Source: Aquabacterium fontiphilum (GTDB taxonomy: Bacteria > Pseudomonadota > Gammaproteobacteria > Burkholderiales > Burkholderiaceae_C). From it: 64,000 bases of DNA. Positions 55,184-63,559 of this stretch are shown here, piece by piece. The DNA is taken from assembly GCF_009909205.1 (NCBI RefSeq), contig NZ_JAAAPN010000001.1, positions 372,001 through 436,000 of the forward strand. The letters run 5' to 3'. The notes beneath the pieces are model-generated. The model searched no databases, was not told the DNA's origin, and worked only from the letters and a program-made list of their open reading frames with translations. How positions within the stretch are numbered: position 1 is the first letter of the stretch; every line of letters starts with the position of its first letter. The position numbers were made by a program, and so were the translations under genes.

Positions 55184-55993
55184 TCAGCGCCCCGCCGCCC
55201 GCCAGCCAGGCGCCCCGGCGCGGACCTGTTTCATGGCCAGCGGCGCCTGTAACCACTTCACGAGCAGGCCGGCGCCGGGGTGACGGCTGCGAAACGAGCG
55301 CGCCACCTGCAGGGCGACGGCCTGGTCGGGCGAGCTCTCGGCCCAAATGCGGGCTTGGCGGTCGGCCGCGCGGCCGGACCAGGCCGCTCGGGTCACCAGT
55401 CGGTAGGGCAGGGCAGAAAGAGGGGCGGAGACGGGGGGGCGGTTGGTGCGGGGGAGCCCTGGTGACCACTTGGTTACCCAGTCGGCCAGCGCGTCGCCGG
55501 CAGCCGGTGCGTCCCATTCCGCGGCACCCGCTGCATGCGCAGCCAGCACCTGGCGCAAGGCGTCGACCAGGCTGCCCGCGCCGCGCAGGCCGGCGACGTC
55601 TTCCTTGGGGCCCACCAGCAGCAGGTCGGTGTAGGCCAGCGTATGGCGATCGTGGATCAACCCGGCTCGATCGAGCGCGTCTGCCCGAGGCGTGGCCAGA
55701 AATACGCCCATCGGCAGGTCGCCCGCTTCCAGTTGCGCCAGCACGGCCAAGCTGCCGAGGGCCTGCCAGCGGGCCTGCCAGCCCATGTCTCGGTGCATGG
55801 CTGCGGCCCAGCGCGCGGCCAGGCCCGACGACATCGCCACCGGGTCCATGCCCACGGGAGGGCTTTCCGCGCGCGGCGGGACCCGGGGCGCGGCCGAGGC
55901 CAGTCCACTTGCCAACAACCCGCCAGCGGCAACCAGCAGGCCCCGGCGGACGGCGTTGACCGGTGACGCCGGGGTAAGCCCCATCGGATACAT
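55184..55993 (-). CDS. Molybdate/tungstate-binding protein-like (ModA/TupA family, divergent)
   Basis: A 269-residue exported protein starting at the ATG at 55993, with a leader containing a twin Arg and hydrophobic core (RRGLLVAAGGLLASGLASAA). LAYTDLLLVGPKEDVAGLRGAGSLVDALRQ resembles the TupA motif YNDFVIVGP..D..GI. Family motifs in the N-terminal lobe are weak. An in-frame ATG at 56053 (MSSLLTPLHL) would add 20 residues. It is the first gene of the mod/tup-like set. Confidence 0.6.
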   Translation of the reverse strand: MYPMGLTPASPVNAVRRGLLVAAGGLLASGLASAAPRVPPRAESPPVGMDPVAMSSGLAARWAAAMHRDMGWQARWQALGSLAVLAQLEAGDLPMGVFLATPRADALDRAGLIHDRHTLAYTDLLLVGPKEDVAGLRGAGSLVDALRQVLAAHAAGAAEWDAPAAGDALADWVTKWSPGLPRTNRPPVSAPLSALPYRLVTRAAWSGRAADRQARIWAESSPDQAVALQVARSFRSRHPGAGLLVKWLQAPLAMKQVRAGAPGWRAAGR

Positions 55994-56433
55994 CAGCGGG
56001 TCAGAGGGCGTGCAAGGGGACTGCAAGTGGAGCGGCGTGAGCAGGGACGACATGACGACTGCGTGGAACGGCGCGGGCCGGGGCTTTGGCAGTGTGCCTG
56101 CCATCCAGGCGACCCGGCGCCAGGCCGCCCGCAAAGGTGTATCAGGATACAAAAACCGACACATCCCGTGACCCCGTTCTCACCCTAGCCCGGTTTGCCC
56201 GACCGGGTCCCTCGGACAAGGGGGGAACGCAAAAACATTGGGGTGCACTAAACTACGCGGTTACCACTGTGACGAAAGCATGACGCCCGGCAGGCTTTGG
56301 GCATCTGCGTCTTCTTGCGGTGGTCGGGCGGGGTGTCGACAGCGTTGGTGGGCCGGATCGGTTGCAGGCGTTGCACGCAGATCAAGGCCAAAGAGCGTTG
56401 TCGAGACCCTGTTTTTTACTTTTGGAGCTTCTC
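55994..56433. other. 440-bp divergent region before pckG
   Basis: Contains possible alternative starts of the minus-strand binding protein (to 56053). At 56189-56207 lies a 6-bp inverted repeat, CCCGGT and ACCGGG, with loop TTGCCCG. A CGGACAAGG motif occurs at 56212-56220. Immediately before pckG stand a T-rich stretch and a GGAG site. I find no convincing promoter hexamers or ORF. Confidence 0.4.
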
Positions 56434-58293
56434 ATGACGACTGCTGCTGCACAGGTGAATGCACCTGCCTACGTCAAAAACACCAAACTGATTGCCTGGG
56501 TGGCCGAGATGGCTGCGCTGCTGCAACCCAAGGACATCTACTGGTGCGACGGCACGACCGAAGAGTACGACCGCCTGTGCGCCCAACTGGTTGCGGCCGG
56601 CTCATTCAAGAAGCTCAACCCCGAGCTGCGCCCCAACAGCTACCTGGCCTGGACCCACCCGTCCGACGTGGCCCGCGTGGAAGACCGCACCTTCATCTGC
56701 TCGGCCCGCAAGGAAGACGCCGGCCCCACCAACAACTGGTGTGACCCCGCCGAGATGCGTGCCAAGCTGCAAACCGGCGAGCAGGCCCTGTTCAAGGGCG
56801 CCATGAAGGGCCGCACCATGTACGTGGTGCCCTTCTCGATGGGCCCCCTGGGCTCGGACATCGCCCACATCGGCGTCGAGCTGTCTGACAGCGCCTACGT
56901 GGCCGTCAACATGAAGCTCATGACCCGCATGGGCAAGGGCGTGATCGACGTGCTGGGCGCCGACGGCGAGTTCGTGCCCTGTGTGCACACCGTGGGTGCA
57001 CCGCTGGAAGAAGGCCAGAAGGATTCTGCCTGGCCGTGCAACCCCGACACCAAGTACATCGTCCACTACCCCGAGACCCGCGAAATCTGGTCGTATGGCT
57101 CGGGCTACGGCGGCAACGCGCTGCTGGGCAAGAAGTGCTTCGCGCTGCGCATCGCCTCCACGATGGGCCGCGACCAGGGTTGGCTGGCCGAGCACATGCT
57201 GCTGCTGGGCGTGACCAACCCCCAGGGCCAGAAGTTCCACGTGGCGGCTGCCTTCCCCTCGGCTTGCGGCAAGACCAACTTCGCCATGCTGATCCCGCCT
57301 CAGGGCTACAACGGCTGGAAGGTCACCACCATCGGTGACGACATCGCCTGGGTGAAGCCTGGCAAGGATGGACGCCTGTACGCCATCAACCCCGAAGCGG
57401 GTTACTTCGGCGTGGCTCCCGGCACCAACACGCTGACCAACCCCAACTGCATGCGCTCGCTGGACCGCGACGTGATCTTCACCAACGTGGCCCTGACGCC
57501 CGAGGGTGATGTGTGGTGGGAAAGCATGACCGACACGCCGCCGGCCCGTCTGACCGACTGGCAAGGCAACGAGTGGACGCCCGAGCTCGCCAAGCAGACC
57601 GGCGCCAAGGCCGCTCACCCGAACGCCCGTTTCACCGTGGCTGCGACCAACAACCCCGCGCTGGACGCCGAGTGGGACAACCCCGCCGGTGTCGCCATCG
57701 ACGCCTTCATCTTCGGTGGCCGTCGTTCGACCACCGTGCCGCTGGTGACCGAAGCCCGCGACTGGACGGAAGGCGTCTACATGGCCGCCACCATGGGGTC
57801 TGAGACCACCGCTGCCGCCTTCGGCCAGCAAGGTGTGGTGCGCCGTGACCCCTTCGCCATGCTGCCCTTCATGGGCTACAACATGAGCGACTACTTCCAG
57901 CACTGGCTGACCCTCGGCAGCAAGCTGCAGGCGTCGGGCGCCCAGACGCCGAAGATCTTCTGCGTGAACTGGTTCCGCAAGGGCGCCGATGGCAAGTTCG
58001 TGTGGCCGGGCTACGGCGAGAACATGCGCGTGCTGGAATGGATTCTGGGCCGCATCCAGGGCCAGGCCCAGGGCGTGGAGAACGCCTTCGGCATCAGCCC
58101 GACGTACGAAGACATCAACTGGAACGGCCTGAACTTCTCGAAGGAGCAGTTCCAGTCGGTGATCGGCATCGACACCGCCGCCTGGCAGCAAGAACTGAAG
58201 CTGCACGATGAGCTGTTCACCCAGCTGTCGTACCACCTGCCGGCTGAACTGCCCGCCACCAAGGCCAAGATCGAGCAGCGTCTCGCGGCCTGA
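56434..58293 (+). CDS. pckG: Phosphoenolpyruvate carboxykinase (GTP)
   Basis: Gluconeogenic enzyme converting oxaloacetate and GTP to phosphoenolpyruvate, GDP and CO2; 619 residues. P-loop [14 protein letters not shown] (kinase-1a), kinase-2 TIGDDIAWV and substrate loop [20 protein letters not shown] are intact and of the GTP type. Start at 56434 (MTTAAAQ) follows a GGAG site. A strong terminator follows 20 bp after the stop, so it is a single-gene unit. Confidence 0.97.
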   Translation: MTTAAAQVNAPAYVKNTKLIAWVAEMAALLQPKDIYWCDGTTEEYDRLCAQLVAAGSFKKLNPELRPNSYLAWTHPSDVARVEDRTFICSARKEDAGPTNNWCDPAEMRAKLQTGEQALFKGAMKGRTMYVVPFSMGPLGSDIAHIGVELSDSAYVAVNMKLMTRMGKGVIDVLGADGEFVPCVHTVGAPLEEGQKDSAWPCNPDTKYIVHYPETREIWSYGSGYGGNALLGKKCFALRIASTMGRDQGWLAEHMLLLGVTNPQGQKFHVAAAFPSACGKTNFAMLIPPQGYNGWKVTTIGDDIAWVKPGKDGRLYAINPEAGYFGVAPGTNTLTNPNCMRSLDRDVIFTNVALTPEGDVWWESMTDTPPARLTDWQGNEWTPELAKQTGAKAAHPNARFTVAATNNPALDAEWDNPAGVAIDAFIFGGRRSTTVPLVTEARDWTEGVYMAATMGSETTAAAFGQQGVVRRDPFAMLPFMGYNMSDYFQHWLTLGSKLQASGAQTPKIFCVNWFRKGADGKFVWPGYGENMRVLEWILGRIQGQAQGVENAFGISPTYEDINWNGLNFSKEQFQSVIGIDTAAWQQELKLHDELFTQLSYHLPAELPATKAKIEQRLAA

Positions 58294-58313
58294 AACTGGC
58301 TGAAAGACTCCTT

Positions 58314-58339
58314 AAAAAAGGCCCTGCGGGGCCTTTTTT
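58314..58339 (+). terminator. Intrinsic terminator of pckG
   Basis: AAAAAAGGCCC (58314-58324) pairs perfectly with GGGCCTTTTTT (58329-58339), loop TGCG. The six T make a plus-strand terminator; the six A make it work in reverse as well. Confidence 0.9.
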
Positions 58340-58612
58340 ACGTTTCCCTGCCCGAATACATGACGGACTCACCTAAACGGGGGGGTGCGGGTTGTGAGGG
58401 AGTGCACAAAAATCGCACGTCGACGAGCGTGCCTCCGCGTTTGAAACAGGGCGTGAGCCCTGTGAGCAAACTGACATCACCCGGATGAGGGATATCCCGC
58501 ACCGGGTGGCAACGGAAGAATACGCTTACCGGGTAGTTAAGTCCGTGCGGTCTACCCGGTCTGCCTCGCGCAGTGCGGTACCGGCGGAGATTCGTTTCAA
58601 GGAGAAACAAGC
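58340..58612 (+). promoter_or_regulatory. Leader/promoter region of the FxDxF PEP-CTERM gene
   Basis: Several structures: hairpin CAGGGC-GTGA-GCCCTG with a GNRA-type loop (58447-58462), palindrome GGGATATCCC (58489-58498), and the inverted repeat ACCGGGTAG (58528-58536) with CTACCCGGT (58552-58560); ACCGGGT also occurs at 58501-58507. CAAGGAG precedes the ATG. The density of repeats suggests an operator or a folded leader. Confidence 0.4.
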
Positions 58613-59101
58613 ATGCAAATCAAGCAACTCGCCGCCGCATCCCTGCTGGCGGTTTCGACTTTCGCGGCCACCGCCGCTGCCGTTCCCCCGGGCGGCGACC
58701 TGGGCCCGCTGACCGCAGCGCCCGAGCTGTACTTCTCGTTCACGACGGACTTTTCGCCGACCGTGTTTTCGAACAGCTACACCTTCTCGATCACCGGCCT
58801 GAGCGACGTGATCGGCTCGGTCGCCGCCATCAACAACTCGGTGACCTTCTCTGACATTCTGATCAACGGTATCAGCGTGGGCCCCCTGACGGCCAACAAC
58901 AACGGCTTTGGTTTCTCCGCGGCTGGTCTGGACGTGGGTAGCTACACCCTGACCGTCAAGGGCAGCGCGCTGCCCGGCTTCAGCGGGTACATCGGCAGCA
59001 TCTACGCTCAGCCCGTTCCCGAGCCAGAGTCCATCGCCCTGATGCTGGCTGGCCTCGGCGTGGTTGGCGCCGTGGCCGCCCGCCGCCGTAAGGCTCAGTG
59101 A
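58613..59101 (+). CDS. FxDxF family PEP-CTERM protein
   Basis: A 162-residue exported protein. Signal peptide (LAAASLLAVSTFAATAAA, cut near residue 23), then FSFTTDFSPTVFSNSYTFSIT of the FxDxF type, a beta-rich domain rich in Gly, Ser and Asn, and a PEP-CTERM tail (PVPEPESIALMLAGLGVVGAVAARRRKAQ). Likely surface or matrix protein handled by an exosortase encoded elsewhere. Start fixed by AAGGAGAAACAAGC before the ATG. Confidence 0.88.
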   Translation: MQIKQLAAASLLAVSTFAATAAAVPPGGDLGPLTAAPELYFSFTTDFSPTVFSNSYTFSITGLSDVIGSVAAINNSVTFSDILINGISVGPLTANNNGFGFSAAGLDVGSYTLTVKGSALPGFSGYIGSIYAQPVPEPESIALMLAGLGVVGAVAARRRKAQ

Positions 59102-59141
59102 GCTGAATGAGGCCGGTCCACGGCCTCTTGCCAGCCAAAGC

Positions 59142-59170
59142 AAAGCGAGCCCTTCGGGCTCGCTTTTCTT
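59142..59170. terminator. Bidirectional terminator between convergent genes
   Basis: AAAGCGAGCCC (59142-59152) and GGGCTCGCTTT (59156-59166) form an 11-bp stem with a TTCG-type loop, followed by TCTT. The matching A-rich side allows use in both directions, between the FxDxF gene and the pectinacetylesterase gene. Confidence 0.8.
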
Positions 59171-59185
59171 ATGCTTGAGCGGCGC

Positions 59186-60454
59186 TCAGATCAGCCCGCC
59201 CAGCACCACGTCGGCAAACCAGTCGCTTAACAGCACGCGCTGGCTGGTGGGCTTGTCCTCGTAGGCGCGGATGGGCGTGCCTTTGCCGTCCAGCAGGTTG
59301 TCGAGGAAGGTGCCCACTGACAGCAGCCCCTTGTCGAGGATGCTGGTGCCGCCAAAGGTGACGATGGTCAGGCAGTGCGAGCCGTTCAGTTCACGCTTGT
59401 TGGGGATGTAGTAGCCTACGTTCGGTTGCGTGTTCATCTGTGCGATCCAGGGACGCAGCTCCTGGCGCCACTTCACGTTGAGCATGCGCTCGCGCAGCGT
59501 CTTGTCCGGCTCGGCGGCGATCTCGGGATAGAACTTCTGGTACGAGAAGGCCGAGAAGTTGGTGTCCTCCTGGAACACGGCGTAGCCGATCCGGTCCTGC
59601 GGGAACATCTTGCCGATGCCGGCCGTGACGCTGCCGAGGTTGTCGGCCGAGCCGGCTTGTGGGTACTTGGTGATCAGCTGGGTGACCAGACCGTTGGGAC
59701 CGTCCAGGCCCCACACGTCGCGGATCTTGTTGTGCAGCAAGACGGAGGGCGCCTGTTCGGGCGTGGCGTTGCGCGGCACGTCGAACAGCGGGCCGGAGTC
59801 GGCCAGCAGTGCCATCTTGCGAGGCCTGAGGGTTTCGCGGAAATCGGCGTACAGCGCAGCCGAGCCGACGCCGCCGGCCGAGAAGCCCGTCAGCAGCAGG
59901 TGGGCGGGCTGCTTGGGCAGGTTGCTGGCCATCCACTTGGCCACGGCTTGAGCGTTGACCGCGCCGCGGTGGTAGTAGGTCAGCGGCTTGGTCGGATCGA
60001 CATTGTCATAGACCGAAATCTTGTTGCCGGTGTGGACGTCGCCGCTGCAGTAGGTCAGGTAGACGATGTTCCAGTCCTGCGTCTGCACGCGCTGCAGCGG
60101 GTGCAGGCGTGCGGTGAACGGCGTGACCAGGCCAAGCTTGGCCTGGCGGTTGATGTCGCTCATGTAGTTGGCCGGCACGCCGTCGGGGTTCACGGCCGCC
60201 AGCAGGCTGCCGCCTTTGCAGGCCGCCTGATCCCAGCAGGCGCCGCCGCCTTCGAACATCACCACCGTCTTGCTGGTGAACGGCGTGCGGTTGACGAAGA
60301 AGCGGTAGGGCGTGCCGTTGCCGCAGCTGGCGCCGCTGGAGGCCGGCAACTCGACGGTTTCCCACTGGAAGTAGCCGGCGTGCGCCGCCAGGCTGAGCGC
60401 CAGGCTGCCGCCCAGTATCTGGGTACAGCGGCCAATCAGGGATTGCAGGGACAT
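59186..60454 (-). CDS. Pectinacetylesterase family secreted hydrolase
   Basis: A 421-residue alpha/beta hydrolase of the pectinacetylesterase (PAE/NOTUM) family with a signal peptide (LGGSLALSLAAHA). Family marks: VVMFEGGGACWDQAAC (oxyanion region), YCSGDVHTGN, nucleophile elbow LLTGFSAGGVGS and late GSHCLT (catalytic His). Bacterial members have varied substrates, so pectin is not certain. The type II secretion system encoded in this window is a candidate exporter. GGAGAG before the ATG at 60454 fixes the start. Confidence 0.85.
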   Translation of the reverse strand: MSLQSLIGRCTQILGGSLALSLAAHAGYFQWETVELPASSGASCGNGTPYRFFVNRTPFTSKTVVMFEGGGACWDQAACKGGSLLAAVNPDGVPANYMSDINRQAKLGLVTPFTARLHPLQRVQTQDWNIVYLTYCSGDVHTGNKISVYDNVDPTKPLTYYHRGAVNAQAVAKWMASNLPKQPAHLLLTGFSAGGVGSAALYADFRETLRPRKMALLADSGPLFDVPRNATPEQAPSVLLHNKIRDVWGLDGPNGLVTQLITKYPQAGSADNLGSVTAGIGKMFPQDRIGYAVFQEDTNFSAFSYQKFYPEIAAEPDKTLRERMLNVKWRQELRPWIAQMNTQPNVGYYIPNKRELNGSHCLTIVTFGGTSILDKGLLSVGTFLDNLLDGKGTPIRAYEDKPTSQRVLLSDWFADVVLGGLI

Positions 60455-60500
60455 GGTTCTCTCCTCGAACAGGTGTGTGGACACATGCACCCAGCTTCGC

Positions 60501-60535
60501 GTGACACCGTTTTTTTATGATGGGGTGTTACACCG
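60501..60535 (-). promoter_or_regulatory. Direct repeats upstream of the pectinacetylesterase gene
   Basis: GTGACACCG (60501-60509) and GTTACACCG (60527-60535) are near-identical 9-mers 26 bp apart, the second also part of the palindrome GGTGTTACACC (60525-60535). A T7 run and an AT-rich TATGATGG lie between. This fits a regulator-binding region about 50 to 80 bp before the gene. The regulator is unknown. Confidence 0.35.
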
Positions 60536-60545
60536 GGTGTGCGCC

Positions 60546-60600
60546 CATCCTGCAGCGAGGATGAGGGGGTGACTGTCGGGCGCCTGACGCTTGGCGCCCG
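60546..60600. other. Two hairpins between SMC-like and pectinacetylesterase genes
   Basis: CATCCT (60546-60551) with AGGATG (60558-60563), and CGGGCGCC (60577-60584) with GGCGCCCG (60593-60600). They lie 50 to 105 bp after the SMC-like gene's stop in the minus direction. No T-run accompanies either, so termination is only possible, not shown. Confidence 0.3.
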
Positions 60601-60651
60601 TTGTCGTAGGGGTTTGCGCGCGATGCGTGCGCCATGGCCGTGCTAAACGCG

Positions 60652-63468
60652 TCAATAGACCTCTGCCGGGACCCGGCGCTGCAGCACACCGATGGGCGGG
60701 GCCCAACGCGCGCCCTTGGGCTTCTTGGCCGTCACCAGGGTGATGTCGGCCGGCTCGAACACCTCGACGTTGTGCGTGATCGGCGTGGTCAGCACGTACT
60801 GCGCGCGTGTGCTGCGCAGGAAGTGGCCGACCAGCTGGATGTTGCGCACATCCAGGTGAGCGAAGGGCTCGTCGATGAAGACAAAGCCGCCGGGGGTCTC
60901 GTCGTCCTTCATCAGGCCCACCAGCAGGATCAGGGACTTGATCACCTGCTGTCCGCCCGAGGCTTCGCCGTCGTTCAGGCCAATGGCGCCCTTGCCATCG
61001 AAGTTGAAGTGCACCCGCAGTTCGGCCTGTCGCAGCACGGTGTCGTCGCCGTCCAGGTGGGGCAGCTCGGCGTTCACTTCCACGCCGGCCAGTTGCCCCA
61101 GCTCAACGATGTTCTTGCGATAGCGGCGCACGGTGGCTTTGAGCACGTCGGTGTAGCGCTCGCGGGCGTTGTCCACCGCGATGCCGGCCGCCACATTGCT
61201 GGCCTTGCGCTGGTTGAGCTCGTCTTCCTGGCGCATGACGTTGGCGTTCATCAGCGTGAGCTGCTCGATGACGGTGGCGTCGGTTTCCCACTGGCCATCG
61301 TTGAGCTCGCGCTCGACGGCTTCGGCGCGCAGACGGGCCTGGGTGGCATTGCCATAGTGTTCGAGCATCTCGCGCACGCGCTCGGGGCGGCGCCAGCGCG
61401 CGGGCAGCGACAGCTTGACCTCGCGTGACATCACGGCCTGCGCGATCACGTCGTCAAAGCGTTGTTGCCATTCGCGCGCGTGCTGAGCACTGCGGCCCTC
61501 CAGATGGGCCAGACGCTCCTGGGCTTGCCGATAAGCATGTTGGGCGTTGGTCTGTTCGACCACCGCGTGCTTGAGCTGGCGCTCGGCGTCTTGCCAGCGC
61601 TCGCCGGCGTCCACCCGGGCTTGTTTGAGCACCGGCAGTTGGCGACGGGCTTCGTTGAACTCGGCCTCGCGCTCGAGCAACTCGGCGGCGGCGGTGAAAC
61701 CTTGAGCGGCCTGCTTGGCGTCTTGCAGCTGCCGCTCAAAAAACGCCTGATCGCGCACCACGCGCGTCATCTCTTCATCCAGTTGCGCCAAGCGGGCTTC
61801 GATGGAGTGACGGCGTGCCGCCACGGCCGAGGCCCCGAACTGGTACTGGCCGGGCTCCACCCACACGCTGCGGCCGCCTCGGCCGTCGCGGTGGTAAGCC
61901 TCCGGGGTGATCCACTCGCCGCCCACCTTCACGCCGGCCTCGGTGCTGTCCACGCGGCGGATGTGCGCCAGCTGGCGCAGCAACCAGTGGGGCAAGGGCG
62001 CACTCACCTTGAGCACGGCCAGCAGGCTGTGGGGGTCGGGCTGGGCGGGGGCGTCTTCGGCATCGGCCACGATGTAGTGGCGGTAGCGTTCTTTCTCGGC
62101 CAGGGCCATGGCCTGGGCTTCGTGACGCGGGTTGGCCAGCACCACCACCCAGCGGCTGCCGCGCAGAACGCCTTCTGCGGCTGCCCGCCAGCGCTCATCG
62201 GCAATCTCGATCACGTCGGCGATCACGTGGTGGACGATGCCGGCGTCATCCAGCACGCGGCGGAAGCGCTGCACATCATGGGGCGGCGGCGCCAGACGCT
62301 GGCCCTTGAGGCCATCGAAGGCACGCTGCGCGTCGTCGCGCTGGTCTTTGAGGCGCTGCCACTGGGCCGAGAGCTTTTGCTTGTGCTCGCTCAGTTCGGC
62401 GATGCGGGTGGTGAGTTGGCCGGCATCGCCCTCCACCACGGCCAGGCCCTGCAGCTCATCGGCGCGCTTGACCAGCGCCTCCACCGGGCGCTCGGCATCG
62501 CGGGCCTCTTCTTGCAGGCGGCGGGCGGTGCGCACCTGGGCTTCTAGCGATTCCACGCGCTCGGCCGCAGCGGTCTGCTCGTGCAGGCGTTGCAGCAGGT
62601 CGGCTTTCACCTGGGCGTGCTGGCGACGGTCGTCGGCCGATTGCAGGCGCTGGCGGTGCAGCTCGCGCAACTTGTTGGCCAGTTGCTTGCGCGTCTCCAC
62701 ATTGCTCAGCACGGGCACCACCTCGGTGGCCAGGGTCTCGCGCTCCTGGCACTTGAGCTCGTACTGGCGGTAGAGGTTCACGCGCGATTCCAGCTCGGCG
62801 CGCTGGGCCTTGCCATGCGAGAGCTCGCGCTCGGCGGTCTCCACCTCTTGCAGCAGTTGCTTTTGGTGGGTACGGGCCTCGTCGTAGCGGTCCAGCACCT
62901 CCTGGTCGCCGAACACGTCGAACACCAGGCGCAGCAGCTCTTTGGGGCTGTATTCGCACAGGCGGTCGGTCTGGCCTTGCTCCAGCGCCAGCACCTTGGC
63001 GATGGCGCGCGACAGGCCAGCGCCCTCGAGGCGCTTGCGCCAGTTGTCGATCCCGAGCCACTCCTTGTCACCACGCTCGATCAGTTGCTCGATGCTCACA
63101 TCGCCTTCGACCATGATGTAGCGGCGCGTCCAGTCGCCGCCATTGCGGTCGATGCGGCACACCAGCGTGACCACATCGGCATACAGCAGGCAGCGGGCAA
63201 AGGGCCGGTTGCTGGACTGGCGGTTGCGCGGGCGGTTGTCCACCGTGGCGCGCAGCCAGGCACTGTCGGCGTTGGCGTGGCGTGCGTAGGTCTTGTAGCT
63301 GCGCCCGCCCGAGCACTCCAGGCCCAGCAGGGTGCGCATGGCGTCCAGCAAGGTGGTCTTGCCTGAGCCGTTGGGACCGGCCACGGTGATGATGCTGCCG
63401 TCCAGTGGCAGGGTCAGGCGCTGGCAGTAGTCCCAGTGCAGCAGTTCGAGGCTTTGCAGGTGAAACAT
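60652..63468 (-). CDS. SMC/RecF-like coiled-coil ATPase
   Basis: A 938-residue SMC-type protein. N-terminal Walker A GPNGSGKT (31-38) with LDAMRTLLG; two long Gln/Arg/Glu-rich coiled coils (about 220-440 and 590-760) around a central globular hinge-like part (about 450-585); C-terminal signature ASGGQQVIKSL (from 836) and Walker B FVFIDEPFAHLD. It is somewhat shorter than SMC or MukB and has no SbcD partner here. No JetA, JetB or JetD (Wadjet) gene is visible. Start chosen at MFHLQSLELLHWDY, where ABC-type heads begin. Role is probably DNA binding or loop extrusion; exact system unknown. Confidence 0.72.
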   Translation of the reverse strand: MFHLQSLELLHWDYCQRLTLPLDGSIITVAGPNGSGKTTLLDAMRTLLGLECSGGRSYKTYARHANADSAWLRATVDNRPRNRQSSNRPFARCLLYADVVTLVCRIDRNGGDWTRRYIMVEGDVSIEQLIERGDKEWLGIDNWRKRLEGAGLSRAIAKVLALEQGQTDRLCEYSPKELLRLVFDVFGDQEVLDRYDEARTHQKQLLQEVETAERELSHGKAQRAELESRVNLYRQYELKCQERETLATEVVPVLSNVETRKQLANKLRELHRQRLQSADDRRQHAQVKADLLQRLHEQTAAAERVESLEAQVRTARRLQEEARDAERPVEALVKRADELQGLAVVEGDAGQLTTRIAELSEHKQKLSAQWQRLKDQRDDAQRAFDGLKGQRLAPPPHDVQRFRRVLDDAGIVHHVIADVIEIADERWRAAAEGVLRGSRWVVVLANPRHEAQAMALAEKERYRHYIVADAEDAPAQPDPHSLLAVLKVSAPLPHWLLRQLAHIRRVDSTEAGVKVGGEWITPEAYHRDGRGGRSVWVEPGQYQFGASAVAARRHSIEARLAQLDEEMTRVVRDQAFFERQLQDAKQAAQGFTAAAELLEREAEFNEARRQLPVLKQARVDAGERWQDAERQLKHAVVEQTNAQHAYRQAQERLAHLEGRSAQHAREWQQRFDDVIAQAVMSREVKLSLPARWRRPERVREMLEHYGNATQARLRAEAVERELNDGQWETDATVIEQLTLMNANVMRQEDELNQRKASNVAAGIAVDNARERYTDVLKATVRRYRKNIVELGQLAGVEVNAELPHLDGDDTVLRQAELRVHFNFDGKGAIGLNDGEASGGQQVIKSLILLVGLMKDDETPGGFVFIDEPFAHLDVRNIQLVGHFLRSTRAQYVLTTPITHNVEVFEPADITLVTAKKPKGARWAPPIGVLQRRVPAEVY

Positions 63469-63559
63469 GAAAAAGGGACAAATCCGGTACGCGGGCAGCG
63501 AACCGCCGATTGTGCCGGAGTCTGCTGCCCGCGCCGGCAGCGCCGTCCTTGGCTGCGCC

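Noticed and set aside
58501-58530. Possible sigma-54 promoter (TGGCAA...GC) before the FxDxF gene
   Set aside because: The GG and GC pairs are not at the required spacing of 10 bases, so it does not meet the -24/-12 rule.
60652-63468. Wadjet (JetABCD) or MukBEF defence/condensin locus
   Set aside because: The gene downstream is a pectinacetylesterase and the visible upstream gene does not resemble JetB or MukE, so only the ATPase is supported.
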